DNA from: Ecdyonurus torrentis
Taxonomy: Eukaryota > Arthropoda > Insecta > Ephemeroptera > Heptageniidae
Reading direction: 5' to 3'
DNA: 64,000 nucleotides
Assembly (NCBI GenBank): GCA_949318235.1
Contig: OX439127.1
Span: 36,218,656 to 36,282,655 of the forward strand
Position numbers and translations under genes: made by a program. This document shows, piece after piece, positions 1-13,399 of this stretch. Each line of letters starts with the position of its first letter. Within the stretch, counting starts at the first letter, position 1. A model generated the notes under the pieces. That model was given only the letters and a program-made list of their open reading frames with translations. It searched no databases and was not told the origin of the DNA.

Positions 1-2008
1 TGTAAAAGTTATATTAAAATTGAACAAAATTAAGTTAGGGAAACCTTAAATAAAAATAACGGTGTTTCATCATGAAAGTTATTAATGGATGTCAATTTTA
101 TCCTTACTTTTACATGTTCAGTATAAGGATGTTTATTTATTATTTTTTTTATTTTTTTGTTGTTGAAGTAATAGGATTTATATAAGTTTCTCATAACAAA
201 CTTATAAAAGAAATGTATAGATTTATTATATTTTAGAATTAATACTGATTTACCTTATTTTAATGTATTTAGTTGTTCTTTTCCAATACTTATTAGTATT
301 TTTATCGAAAAACTTAATTATAAAATATAATTAATGTAAAAATTAAGAAACCAGTTTATTGTTTAGGCTAGTTTACATGGACTTCAAATTATAAAGATAT
401 CAAAATTTACAGTTATCAAAAGATTACATGAAAAAAAGATTTCATGAAGTGGAGAAAAAATAATATGTTATTAACTTTAGCTTTTACAACATAACTTCAT
501 TGCTCGAGATAGAATAAGATTTTACTACTTGAACTGCGCGTGTATATTTCTCTTAAGTATAATATTGAAAATCTAGGATGAAAAGATATGTAAGTAACTA
601 AGTAACTTTACTAAGTAACACTATTTTATAATAAGCATTGGATATAAAAGCAAAAATATAAATGGAAAAAACAATATATAGCAATGAGAAAATGATATTA
701 TTGTGTTTTACATTTTATTATGCTTCATAAAACTTTATTAATGTTTTTTCTCGTTCCCTTTTTATGGAAGAGATAATAAAATAAACTTTTTATATATCAA
801 ATATTATAGAGAAAGGTCATGATATAATAAAACTCATTTGTCACATTTATAGAGCTACGTATGCTCAGCTATTCATTTTATACTAAATTCAATTGAACTA
901 TAAAAAATCGTAAGCATTTTTAGTTGCAATTTAATGCAGTTATGATGCATTTACTTCTCTTTTATGAATATATTTTATTACGCTACGTGCTAATAAATTT
1001 GATTTTCTTATTTATATGACATCTTTATAAGATTTAGAGCTGTATGAGAAGAAAATTAACTATCATTGCATCATAAACGCTCTCTCATTATACTTAATAG
1101 AAATCATAAGTTTGTATTCCTTTTTAGAGCATGCATTTTAATTTTTTTTATTCAATCTTTTTTATAAATTTATGACAATATTTGTAATTATTTTAAATGA
1201 GATTATAAAAATCACAAACAGCAAAGAAACGAATTGCAAAACGAAAAGGTATACAGCGACCTGCTTGACATGACTGTGATGTCATTTTTAAGTCTATGCA
1301 AATCAATATTATATATCAACCTTTTGTAAATATAATCAAAATTAGTAATGTATCTAAATAACATTGAATTTACTTAATATATTAAGTTAAAAAAGTAGTC
1401 CAACTTCAAAATTCAATTCACCAAAAGTTCCTCCACTTTTTTTTTTTTTTTTTAATTAATATTTTGTCTTTTATTGTATCATTGACATTTTGAAGAAAAC
1501 TGAAAAGCGAAAAGAACAAAGAAAAAATCATCATGACACTTGCTGGCCATAAACACCCTATAGAAATTTTCCGTATTGATTCTGAGAATAGAATATTTCC
1601 CAATGCTAAGTATTTACCACTTGTCATTGAAAGAAATTCAAATAGTATTTAGTATTTAACAACGAATTAATATGACTTATTTCAAAATCTACACACTAAT
1701 TATTTTTTAGAAAACTCTTATTAATATTTATATTTTTAAGGTTAACATATTTGCAACCGTAACTTCAATTTTCTTAAAAATTATAGTAATCATTAAAAAC
1801 GAAGTAAAAAAAAAAAAAATGCCAACCCAATATATATACAACACTCTTCATTAAATTTTCGGTTGTATACTGTGATGTATTTACAATCATGTTTAAGTTA
1901 TATTAGTCACTAAAATATTTATTTCAATATAAATCAAATTAACACAAGCAATTAAGTTAATTACATTGTTATAAACACTATGATGACGAACAGAAGACAA
2001 GAGAAGAG
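1..2008. other. AT-rich non-coding DNA, no gene seen
   Basis: No open frame here looks like a protein. The longest is a lysine/phenylalanine-rich artefact around 1418-1627 over a poly(T) run near 1437-1452. I see no repeat family, only short A and T runs (for example 1806-1819). Confidence 0.6.
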
Positions 2009-2009
2009 G

Positions 2010-2047
<38 letters not shown>
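2009..2047. repeat. (GA)n microsatellite
   Basis: An essentially pure GA/AG array of about 19 units, preceded by a degenerate GA-rich lead-in from about 1995. Confidence 0.9.
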
Positions 2048-2049
<2 letters not shown>

Positions 2050-2203
2050 CAGTTTTAAAGTATGAGTGATTTGCATTAAGTTGATTGTAATATAATCAGA
2101 TATGTAATAATTTGTATAATAGTGAGTATGAAATTTTGGTATAGAAAATAATATACATTATATAATATGCTATATACATATTATACACATTATATTGTTA
2201 AGG

Positions 2204-2434
2204 TAGAGAGAGAGAGATTATTCTGTCTACTCCCCTTAACTGACGTAAGTACTACTCGTCCCAACTGTTGCTACCCTCTCTCTCTCTCTCTCAACTACAC
2301 TCTCATGAGAAAGCGCATACAGTATAACAGTACGTTAAGGCAAAAGCCAGTCAAGCAGGAGTATTTTTGATGAGGTGACGATGTGAGCTGACTTACTGAT
2401 AACGATACTCCTCTTTCTCTCTCTCTCTCTCTCT
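2204..2434. repeat. Cluster of short GA and CT tracts
   Basis: GA tract at 2204-2217, CT tract at 2274-2292 and CT tract at 2415-2434. The GA and first CT tract are complementary and about 60 bases apart, so they could pair. The spacer is somewhat richer in G+C than its surroundings and includes TGACGTAAG near 2240. Confidence 0.7.
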
Positions 2435-2938
2435 ACTATTTATATCAAGTGGTATCTCTTACACGTAATCCAAAGTATACTTAACTTAAGCATAATATAT
2501 GAAACTCTTTTAATGTAAAGATAAATCAACCTTTGCTATTATCATGGTAATATCTTTCCTTTAATCTCTATTCCCAATATGCTATTTTGCAAAAACCATT
2601 CTAAAACTTTCCGACGTAGAAATTTGATTTTCCGTACAAAAAAGAAAGGGTTATAAAAACACAGGAATTTAAGACTTGCTTAACACTGAATTCATGTAAA
2701 ATGAAATTGGGTAAGCTTTACATTATATTTTTTTTTCTCTCTTAAGGTTATTAAGGTCTGTTGATTTTGTCTCATACTCAAAGATATTTTGGCAACTTAA
2801 TTTAAATTCTAATAATGAATTTTACAAATTACGCATTATTTCATATAAACTGATTCCTTTCGATTACATAATTTATTATACTTCTAAAAAAATTAAGTGT
2901 AAATTCAAATTATTTTTATTATTACCGAAGTGTTGACT
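2435..2938. other. AT-rich non-coding DNA, no gene seen
   Basis: Nothing recognisable apart from a short T/CT run near 2729-2742. It ends where the SINE head begins. Confidence 0.55.
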
Positions 2939-3327
2939 GAGCTGGTACAGCAAAGTGGGGAAGGAAGAAAGCTGACTCGTAACTCTGTACTTTTTACCGA
3001 GTGAAGGTTTATGCCGCTGGTGGGTGCGTACGTGAAGAATTATTTACACAAACTCTTTGCATGATGCGTGTTTACATATTCCATTACGACGCACAACTTT
3101 CGGGAGGCACATGTTTGGTGTGATTGCACCGACCAGTCTGCCTAGACGTTTCCACAGTTTCTCTACGCTGTCAAGGCAAATGACGGGCTGTGTATTAGGC
3201 CGTGGCCAATCCGTGTGTATGGTTTTCATACCTGTTGACTTCTGTTTTTACGGGACTTTGGAGAAATTTTAGCACTATAATACAATATTGCAAAAAAATA
3301 ATAATAATAATAATAATTAAAAAAAAA
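2939..3327 (+). mobile_element. Old tRNA-derived SINE copy (copy 1)
   Basis: The sequence aligns along its length with the better-preserved SINE at 27553-27963. It has a tRNA-like head starting GAGCTGGTA, the block GCTGACTCGTAACTCTGTAC, a body with TGTGATTGCACCGACCAG and AGGCCGTGGCC, and a 3' end CACTATAATACAA running into A-rich and (AAT)n sequence. The Pol III A box is degraded (the fresher copy reads TGGCCGAGTGG) and the B box reads GGTTTATGCC rather than GGTTCGAGCC, so this copy is probably transcriptionally dead. The distal body differs from copy 2 by indels. I see no clear target-site duplication. The short open frames on both strands here are SINE artefacts, not genes. Confidence 0.85.
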
Positions 3328-4896
3328 CGCGTTGTGATAATTAATGGTTGAAATAAAAAAAAAAAACTTTTAAAAGTTTCTGAATTCTAAATTACAAGTG
3401 GCACTCTAGAAACACATAACATTACACATTTGACTCGAGATTGCTATACGTTCTATTAAACTATTATGAAAAATTTAATATTAAAACTAATTTTTTATGC
3501 ATCATAAAATATTTAATTTTAATTTCAACTCAACAATAAGTTGAGTCCAAAAAATTATTAAAGAAAGAACATTTTCTTGTTTAAAACTACGAAATTTATC
3601 TAACATAAGGATTTAATACTTAAAATAAACTGAAAAAAAAATCAATATTTTACTTTCTACATAAAAACAGTAAGATTAATCTTGAACTACGTAACAAACA
3701 AAATATAAATTTCTTCCATTATTTCTTTTTTAAATTACAAACTTTTATTTGACAAGCAATGCAGACAAGTTATGCTAAAATTGCGTCAAAGGTATTCGTA
3801 TTTTTTTTTTCTTTTATCTTTCGTTTCTATATATACGTACATATTTTTTATTCTTTTCACTTTCATCTTTACTTTGAGAAGGTTTCGATGGATATGTGTG
3901 GTAAAGTGTGATAAAAAACATAAAGTAACAAGAACGTTTTACGACAAAGAAGAAAGAAGAAAGAAAAATCAATATATTTACTACGTGTGTTGTTTTCATC
4001 TTTCGAAGTTTGCTACTGCGTGTGTGTATTTTTTTTTTTTTTTTTTTTTACCTTTAACGAATGAAAATGTTGGTGTCATTCATCAAGGTACTGTATAATG
4101 TGCATGACTGCATCATTTCAGCACTCCAAATACGCTGGCCACGCTAAAAAAAGTATTCTCTTTCTCTCTATTTATTTTAATGAATGGTTTGTTCATTTCC
4201 AAGCTTTAGGTGTTATACAATTATACAATTATATCGTTCTCTTTACTATATTGAGCTTTTTTCCCCACCGATCTTAATTCTGCTTTCCATCATAATAATA
4301 ACTTTGATTTTTTATTGAAGCACTAAATACTAAAATCATGATATACAGTATTTAAAAAAAAAAATTTCATCGCAGTAACAGAAAAAAAAACTGTAAGTCC
4401 AAAGAACAATATGATATGCAATCATGGAAGAGTAACATATTTAAAAAAATAAAATGTTAGACATTTTTCAACACTTTCCAATAAAAGCAAAGCGCACACA
4501 AAATAATGGGTAATATGAACGCCGCATATAATTTATGATGTTGTAAAAGCGAGACAAGAAAAATTTCATTGATCGTTGGCAAAACCTATTTAGAATGTAA
4601 ATTATTACTTAAAGTCATCCAATCTAAAGAAAAGAAAGTGTATAATGTAAATTCTTTCTCTCCTTTTTTTATCCTCAATAAATACAAACTCAAGTCTAAA
4701 AAAAAAAAAAAATCAATGATAAAGTAATATAATATAACATTGAAATTAACGATAATGAAAAGCGATGGGGCCTTTCTTTCATAACACAGGAAAGAAAATA
4801 TAGCAACAATTTTGTCATTATCTTTATATTTTCAGTGTATGCTCCACACTCTTGCACACTATATAATATATTTTTCTTTCTTTTCTATTCTTTTAG

Positions 4897-4900
<4 letters not shown>
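3328..4900. other. AT-rich non-coding DNA, no gene seen
   Basis: Contains a T21 run at 4029-4049, A runs near 4354, 4382 and 4699, and low-complexity open frames rich in F/Y/L that have no domain character. Confidence 0.6.
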
Positions 4901-4901
<1 letters not shown>

Positions 4902-4962
<61 letters not shown>

Positions 4963-5108
4963 CACTTCCCTTGTATTTTTTTTTACCACTATACCGCAAT
5001 CTTTGTTTCGTCTACCCGCTTTTCTAAGTCGTTGTCGACGCTCGCTTGCTCTTGCACACCGCAAAAATCGATGTCTAATTCTTCTTCTTCTTTTTTCTTT
5101 ACTTACCC

Positions 5109-5169
<61 letters not shown>
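4902..5169. repeat. Two long (CT)n microsatellites with a GC-richer spacer
   Basis: Pure CT arrays at 4902-4957 and 5112-5169. The 154-base spacer carries CpGs (GTCGTTGTCGACGCTCGC near 5029-5046), which are scarce elsewhere in the window. The open frames across it translate as (LS)n or (RE)n and are artefacts of the arrays. Confidence 0.9.
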
Positions 5170-5173
<4 letters not shown>

Positions 5174-5865
5174 ACGAGTCAGAGAATAGCGCGCGGTGCC
5201 TCCGTCACAACTTTATATATTCTTTTACTAAAAGCAGAGAGAAGCAAAAATTTCTTTTCATTTTTTTTTCTCCCTCCTTCCTTCCACCGACTTCTTTTTT
5301 CCAACTCGTTCAATGACACATTATATTCATTCTCCTATGTAAGAAAATAAGAAGTTTAAAGTATTCTCATCTTCTCCTATCGTACTCTCACTTTTGTATT
5401 ACATAAATACACAAACAGACGACTTTCTTTTCTTTTCTTATTTTCACTATCTGCACAAACACATACACACAATATACAATTTCTGCAGGCATGTGGAAAG
5501 ACTTGTCGAGAAAATCTTAATAAAAAATTTAAATGAAAAAAAAAAAATGTAGTTGGATTTTTTACTTTCTCTACTTACTACAGAGAAAGAGAGAGAGAGA
5601 GAGAAGCAATGGGATGAAAACTTGGCATTTCTCTAAAATTCACATCTATTATTCAAGTAATATCTGAAACTGCTTTCCTGTCAACTGTTGAGAGAATCCG
5701 TTGTCAAATGTAATGGAGATAGACAAGAAAGACAACAATTTGATGACAGATGTTATGAATTTTCATTGTATAATGTAATATACAGTAAAGACGCCATCAT
5801 ATCAGCTTATATAATACATAATTTCAAATATATTTTATGAATAATCAATTTTAAGAACGATATTT
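5170..5865. other. Non-coding DNA with pyrimidine-rich flank and short GA tract
   Basis: The first 150 bases continue the GC-richer, pyrimidine-rich character (GCGCGGTGCC near 5190). After that the DNA is AT-rich. A (GA)n tract lies at about 5585-5603. No gene recognised. Confidence 0.55.

Positions 5866-5945
<80 letters not shown>
5866..5945. repeat. Compound (GT)n(TA)n microsatellite
   Basis: GT units at 5866-5880 change directly into a pure TA array at about 5882-5945. Confidence 0.92.
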
Positions 5946-5949
<4 letters not shown>

Positions 5950-6059
5950 CATATATAACAATATTATTTATTTACCACCTCAATATAGAATATTATATAC
6001 TACAAACGTATATGACAATAAGGTATTGTGTTATATGAGTAGTATTGTTTTAAGTAGGA

Positions 6060-7352
<1,293 letters not shown>

Positions 7353-7399
<47 letters not shown>
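7353..7399. repeat. (TA)n microsatellite
   Basis: A pure TA array of about 23 units. Confidence 0.9.
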
Positions 7400-7401
<2 letters not shown>

Positions 7402-8745
7402 GTATGGGTATGTATGTATATTAATATCTTTGAGAAATCCTGTAAACTTTTTTTTTTAGATCCTATGAATACGAGAAATGTAAAATAAAAATTTGAATTC
7501 CTATACATGCTACTTTTTCTCGTTTTTAATTAAAACATTTTTGTATAGCTTGTAAGTATTACATTCATTTCTCATGTAAATTGTATCTTTCATTTTAAAG
7601 AAAATGTCTTCTCCTTCTTTTCCACCCCTTCTTATTTTTCTTTTTCATAACTGCATTAACTTAAAATGAAGTTTAAAAATGTTGAAAATGTTAGTTGATT
7701 TATCATTTAAATATTTTATAACAATAGAAATATTGTATATTGTTGATAAATTGATGAAAATATTTTAAATCTCAATTCTATGGCAAGTAGAAGTTTATTA
7801 TATGTTTCTCAAAACATGTTTTGCTTGAAAGATTCCACTCGATGCCATGGACACTAAGCTTTTCCTTTAACATTTCTGCGAATTGATAATTATAGTGAAA
7901 ACGCTATAAGAGAGGAATTATATATTTAGACACAACAATGGATTTTATTTTTAATGATTTCATAAGTAGTATATTTTATTTTTTGTAACCTTATTTGAGA
8001 AACGTAATATTTTGATAATGTCTTGACTTTTTCTTCCTTTTCTTTTCTTTTCTTCTTTTTCTTTATTTCTTAGTTTTTATGTTTTTATCATTTTCAAAAA
8101 AGAAATGATATATATTTAATATGAAATTAATCAAATTCAAAAACAAAAATGTGGATAAAATCTGACAAATGAAAAAGACTAAAAAATAAATTAAATTTTT
8201 ACATTGTAAAACTCAAGAATGATTTTTTTTTTTTATTATTATTATTTTTACGTAATACACCTTTAATGTTGCATGAAACGCTCAGTTGCGTTATGTCGTA
8301 CATCGTATAAGAAAGGCAAAAAAAATGTTTTAAGGTATTTCAAAACTTTATTAATTTTCCACCCGACTAAAAAAGCTTGAAAATAACTTTGTAATTTATT
8401 TTATGAAAAAAAAAAAAAAAAAAAAAAATGTTCTGGAAATGGTAGAAAAAATGTAACTTTCATTTTTCTTTGTTTAATGAAAACTATTTGTAAAAAAATA
8501 TATATAAGTGAGTTTTAAAAACAATTTTAAAATTGGTGTAGTAAAAAAAAATTACAAAAAAAGTAGGAATAGTTCGAAAAACAAACCATACAGTATACCT
8601 GATAAGTGTAGCAGTAATATACTAGGAAAAGTAAACGCAACTTATACAAGATTGATTATAGAGGCTAAATTATTTACTTAAGAAATGCAATATGCAAACA
8701 TTTGAAAGAAAATACGTTGACAAATAATTTGTAATTTTGTATTAT
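7400..8745. other. AT-rich non-coding DNA, no gene seen
   Basis: Includes the 14-bp perfect palindrome CAAAACATGTTTTG at about 7809-7822, pyrimidine-rich sequence at 8027-8070 and an A23 run at 8406-8428. No coding signal. Confidence 0.55.
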
Positions 8746-9425
8746 GTCCTGGCATGTTTTTGAATTTCAAATTTAAATTGTGGCACAAGTTATCAGCCAA
8801 TTTTTATGAAATTTTAGGGTATGATAGTCAGAAAGTCAAATTTATTGCCAATTTTTTTTTTTTAGAAAATTGTAAATAAAAGTCCCTTAAATGCCCCTAA
8901 ACTGAAAAAATGGGTCCATTTTTTACATTGCACTACAACAGTGCAACTCGGAAATTAAAGTTCTCAACAAAACTTTGATTGGGCATTAGTGAGAAATGGT
9001 GAACGCTAATTGCAGATACGGTGTTGCTCTTTTCTTATTTGGGTCCCATTGAGACCAAATCAAAATTCACCAAAATTTAAATTTAGCCAAAAATTAAAAT
9101 TGGAATAGAAATTTGAAAATTTCCGGTTTTACTTTATTTGGGTCTGCAATTTCAAAAATCGTATTTTCAAAATCCTAGAAGGGCCCAAAAGGGCTTTTTG
9201 GGGCCCTAACTTTGTTGCAAATAAAGATTTTGCAAAAAAAAATTGCAACTATTGAATTTCTAATGCCCAAGAACATAGGAATTGACTATTTACTTGCCTT
9301 CGTAGCTTTAAAACAAAATATTGTCAATAAATTTGACTTTCTGACTATCATACTCTAAAAATCATAAAAATCGGCTGATAACTTTTGCCACAATTTTAAT
9401 TTGAAACTCAAAAACATGCCAGGAC
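8746..9425. mobile_element. DNA-transposon-like element with ~105-bp terminal inverted repeats
   Basis: The left end (8746-8851, starting GTCCTGGCATGTTTTTGA) is repeated in reverse complement at the right end (9321-9425, ending CATGCCAGGAC). The match runs through TATGATAGTCAGAAAGTCAA with only scattered substitutions and small indels. The 470-base interior has no open frame but holds two tight hairpins: TTGCAC/GTGCAA near 8928-8946 and AGGGCCC/GGGCCCT at 9180-9207. Inverted ends, no coding capacity and a length of about 680 bp fit a non-autonomous DNA transposon. The superfamily is unassigned because I could not define a target-site duplication. Confidence 0.75.
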
Positions 9426-9446
9426 CGCCCCATAACTATACTAATG

Positions 9447-9790
9447 GATAATAATAATAACTTTATTAAGGCATTGTGAGGGCATGACAGCCCGATTTTA
9501 CAAAACCTTGACTACAATAATAGTAATATACATTTTTAACATAAACATAATACAATTTTAAGCATTGTCTTCACATCTTCAATAATTGATAATATACATG
9601 TAAAATTTATTTCATTTAACAAAATTTTATAATATATAATAAGCTGTAAATATAAGATTTAAGTTTGAGATGTTCAAATTATTAAAATTACATTTGTACT
9701 TAATTTTTTTTCCCAGAGAATTAAAAGAGATAATTTATATGTTTATTTCTCGTGAGTATGATATTTTAATAGAGATAGTATATTATATTT
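9447..9790 (-). mobile_element. 3' end relic of a CR1/Jockey-type LINE
   Basis: Read on the minus strand, the sequence ends in an AATAAAG poly(A)-like signal followed by a (TTA)n tail (plus strand (ATA)n then CTTTATT at 9449-9470). That ending is common for CR1- and Jockey-group non-LTR retrotransposons. Further in, the minus strand carries short coding-like pieces resembling the LINE C terminus (TRNKHINYLF, then a shifted NSLGKKIKYKCNFN), with a stop or frameshift between them. It starts about 20 bp from the end of the inverted-repeat element at 8746-9425. The 5' limit is uncertain. Confidence 0.5.
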
Positions 9791-10019
9791 ATTTTCATAA
9801 TAATTTTCATAATAAGTAGATCTACATTATTACATTATAGACACATTGATTATTGACATTTATTAATTATTAGAGTTAGTGTAATTATGGCTGTGTGCTT
9901 GTGTGTGTGCGTTGAGAGAGAAATTGCAAATTACATCATTGCTTGTATACTGCAGTTTGAAATGGAAATACGTTCAATATTATACTAGATCACTATGCTA
10001 AATTATGCAAAATTTCACG

Positions 10020-10073
<54 letters not shown>

Positions 10074-10588
10074 CATTAGCTTTACTAATTATAATCTTAA
10101 CTAAGTTCCCCAATACTTGCTAGACTTAAAATATGTTTTATCGTGTCTCTAATTTTTTTTCTCGAATTTCAACTGCATAATTAATAGAATAGATTTAAAC
10201 ATGTTATCGACTTGTTGACCTTGTCATGGAGCATTATATAATATTTATATACTTAAATATATTTTTATTAGTAAAAAAGTTATATAATTATGACACTTTC
10301 TTTCTTTTTTTTTGTATTATTTACTTGCCCACAATAGTTTTATGAGTTTTTACACTCATAAAATATATGGACTATTTCATTTACAGTGTGTCTATACATA
10401 AATAAAGTTATATATTTTCTCTGTATAAAATTAGTATTATAGTAATGTTGATGAAGTTTACATTAAAGTATTTTGTGATTATTATTATTACATACATATA
10501 GAAAGAGAAGAGGTGTATATGGTATATAAGCATAGAATTTACGATTTCCTATTATAATAATTTCGAGAGTATTTTGGAATGGTTAAAA

Positions 10589-10591
<3 letters not shown>
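9791..10591. other. AT-rich DNA containing a (TA)n array
   Basis: A pure (TA)n array occupies 10024-10072. No gene or other repeat recognised. Confidence 0.65.

Positions 10592-10639
<48 letters not shown>
10592..10639. repeat. (GA)n microsatellite
   Basis: A pure AG array of about 24 units. Confidence 0.92.
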
Positions 10640-10641
<2 letters not shown>

Positions 10642-11226
10642 TTATACTAAAATTTCAAGTATCATCTGAATTGCGTTTAAACATGCCATACTATCAATGT
10701 TATGTTCATCGTGTCCTCAAAGTTATGCAATTGTTTTAACATACGTTTACAAGTAGGCTAAAGTATGTGCTTTATTATACTAAATGTATAATATTAACAT
10801 AAATGTTAAAAAAAAATGTAAAAAGGCAAACAAACCTCAAATTTACATGTGTTTTATAATGTTATAATGACTTTAATATAATTTTCGTTCGAAGTTAAAT
10901 AAAATGAAATAAAATATATTTCATGATGATGATGTTTAGCCACGTTATATCAAAGGAATATAAAAATTGAATTATTTAGCTGAATAAGAGATAAGATAGA
11001 TAACATAAAAAATAAATTTCACAAATTTTGATGATTTTTGCGTATAACTTTTTTTATCGTATAATAGTCGTATTTAATAAAGTTCTGCGCTATTAAATCA
11101 CAGCACATTTTGAATTTCTTCAATAATTCTTTGTTGTTGGGCATTTAAAAAAAACATGAGTAATGTATAAAATAGAGTAATTTTGCAATAAATTTTTCAT
11201 TTTACAATGGTAAAGGGTAGATTGAC
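10640..11226. other. AT-rich non-coding DNA, no gene seen
   Basis: Nothing recognisable beyond short A and T runs. Confidence 0.55.
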
Positions 11227-11264
<38 letters not shown>

Positions 11265-11301
11265 AAATTTTGTTCTTTGTTCTTCACCCCCCCCCCCCCC
11301 C
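11227..11301. repeat. (TA)n array followed by a C15 homopolymer
   Basis: TA units at 11227-11266 with one phase slip (TATTATAT). About 20 bases later comes an uninterrupted run of 15 C at 11287-11301, which is very unusual for this base composition. Confidence 0.85.
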
Positions 11302-11616
11302 TTCATTCCATGATGTTGCGATTTTTACCGTTTTCAAATTTTCCTAACTACATACTAATCAGAAAATAATCTTCCAATAACTTAAATAATCTTCAGAAGA
11401 TTGGAAATATTTTAGAGTTTATATAGCTTTTAGCGTCACAAATAAGAATCTAAAGTTATTCATAATACTTTGATACCTTTGTGTATTATCTAGATGTTAA
11501 CGTATCGATCTTTATATTATATAAAAGGTTAACAAAGACTCATAAATTTAATTTTTTTTTTAAACAATTTATTTTCACCTTTAGTAGAGGATAAAGAGTT
11601 TAGTAAAAGTTGTACG

Positions 11617-11851
11617 TTTTTTTTTTTTTTTTTTTTTCTTGCTTCTTCTTTCCTCCACCTTTAACACCCATTCGATCTCAAGTTGATAGTGTGTTGCTAC
11701 CGTTTCTTCTTCTTCTTCTTCTTGTTTCTCTCTCTCACTGCAGCACCAGTCTTTGTGTTCTCTCGTATTCTTTTGTCCACGTATTCTCAAGCTCTTTGTT
11801 ATGACTCCCCAAACTTCTATACCCCGTTAACATGATGCTAGGAAAAGAGGT

Positions 11852-11900
<49 letters not shown>

Positions 11901-12070
11901 AAAGATGCTCTGCCGTTATATACGTATATAACGCCGTTGCCGCCGCTACTCTACCGCTTGTGCCACTCTCGTATTGATCTTCTGTCGCAACGAATAATTC
12001 TCACCTTACAACCAAAGAGAAGAAGTCTTTCGTTTCTCGCCTACACTTCTTATTAAATTCTACTGCAGAG
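11617..12070. promoter_or_regulatory. GC-richer pyrimidine island; possible regulatory or untranslated sequence
   Basis: Contains T21 at 11617-11637, a CTT-rich stretch, a pure (TC)n array at 11853-11899, and then a CpG-containing block (GCCGTTGCCGCCGCTACTC around 11932-11950) that stands out from the AT-rich background. Three overlapping open frames are low-complexity (S/L/F) and not convincing. The CpG content next to a CT tract resembles the islands at 14.3, 15.7 and 46.7 kb. A regulatory role or untranslated exon is inference only. Confidence 0.3.
11914..11933. other. 20-bp perfect palindrome
   Basis: CGTTATATACGTATATAACG equals its own reverse complement. It lies just after the (TC)n array and immediately before the CpG-rich block. 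Confidence 0.85.
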
Positions 12071-13367
12071 TCGAGATGCAAACTTCTCTACTTTTTTTTT
12101 TTTTTTCTTTTTTTTTTTACATCAATAAGAAAGTGTGTGTGAGCAAGAAGATAGAGAGAACACTAAAATTATTTTTCATTTTGTTCTTCCTCAAACGTAA
12201 TCAAACATTCACTATCCCTCTCAATTTATTATATTTTCTCTTGCTATGCATAATTATTTTTTTTCTTTCCCTTTGAATAAAAAATAATATATAAAAAGCA
12301 TTCTCATAAAATTTAAAGCTTTTTGAAAAATATATATTGTAAAAACTCTACATGCAGGAAATTGAGAATTTATCAAAGAAATTTACATCCTGTGTTTTGA
12401 TACTTATGCATTACTCTATGAAATACAACACTTTAGTCAGAAATTTTAAAATGAAGAAAATAATTTTTTCTACTTTTCATTATTGAAAATGATCAAACAT
12501 TTATATTCTTTGAACATAAACAGAATAGAGTGGGAATGAATTCTTCTCGTATACCGGAAGCAGATAAAAATTGGAACCAAAAAAAGGAAAACTTTTGACG
12601 TCGATATCGTCGATGTATAGCTTGCAAATTCCTACATAAATTCATAAAGCTCCGACTTTACAATTTTTTTAATAATAAAATGTTAAAGCAATTTTCATTT
12701 TAACAGCAGACCCTCTCCCCCCCCCCCCCCCCCATCGTAATGAGACAAATAGTGATTGCAAGCAATTCACATAAATATGTATTTTATAGTTTCTAACCGT
12801 TCTTTCTCTATATATTATTAAATTTTCTGAATTTAAAATATAAAAAATTGGTGAAATATACACCATAAACTCGCATTTTTATTACTATGTCATAAGGAAT
12901 CTTAATAAAGTACCAATACCTTTCCACTCTTCTAGCTTGTTTTGAAAATATTTCATATCAAATAGCAGAATTCCAGTTCACGACTTTCTTCCAGAAATGT
13001 TACGTATAACATAAAAAAAAAAAACTATTTTTCAGCATTTTAAAAATCACTGAAACATTTTAGTCAATATAAATTATTTTTTCCATGAAGATTTAAAAAT
13101 CACCAGCAAGACGATAATTTGAAAATAGTATATCCACACTTGCAATATATTTGATTTTCTAAACAATATACATAATTTATGTAAAAATATTACATAGAAG
13201 TAAAAGTATGACTATGGAACTACTATCTTGTAAACTACAACTGTTGCTCTAAATGTTTGAATTAAAAAAATACACCGAAATTATCAACACAACAATTGTT
13301 ATTATCTGATTTTCCACTTTAATTGTAGGTATGACGAAATACAGGCAAATACTTTATCACAAAGACC
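12071..13367. other. AT-rich non-coding DNA with a C17 run
   Basis: T-rich low-complexity sequence at 12091-12118. A run of 17 consecutive C lies at 12717-12733. No gene recognised. Confidence 0.6.
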
Positions 13368-13368
13368 G

Positions 13369-13394
<26 letters not shown>
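13368..13394. repeat. (TC)n microsatellite
   Basis: A pure CT array of about 13 units. Confidence 0.85.

Positions 13395-13399
<5 letters not shown>

Noticed and set aside
4835..5350. A 171-residue plus-strand open frame and overlapping frames on both strands
   Set aside because: They are translations of (CT)n/(GA)n arrays into L-S or R-E repeats plus T-rich flanks, with no domain. Open frames arise automatically in dinucleotide arrays.
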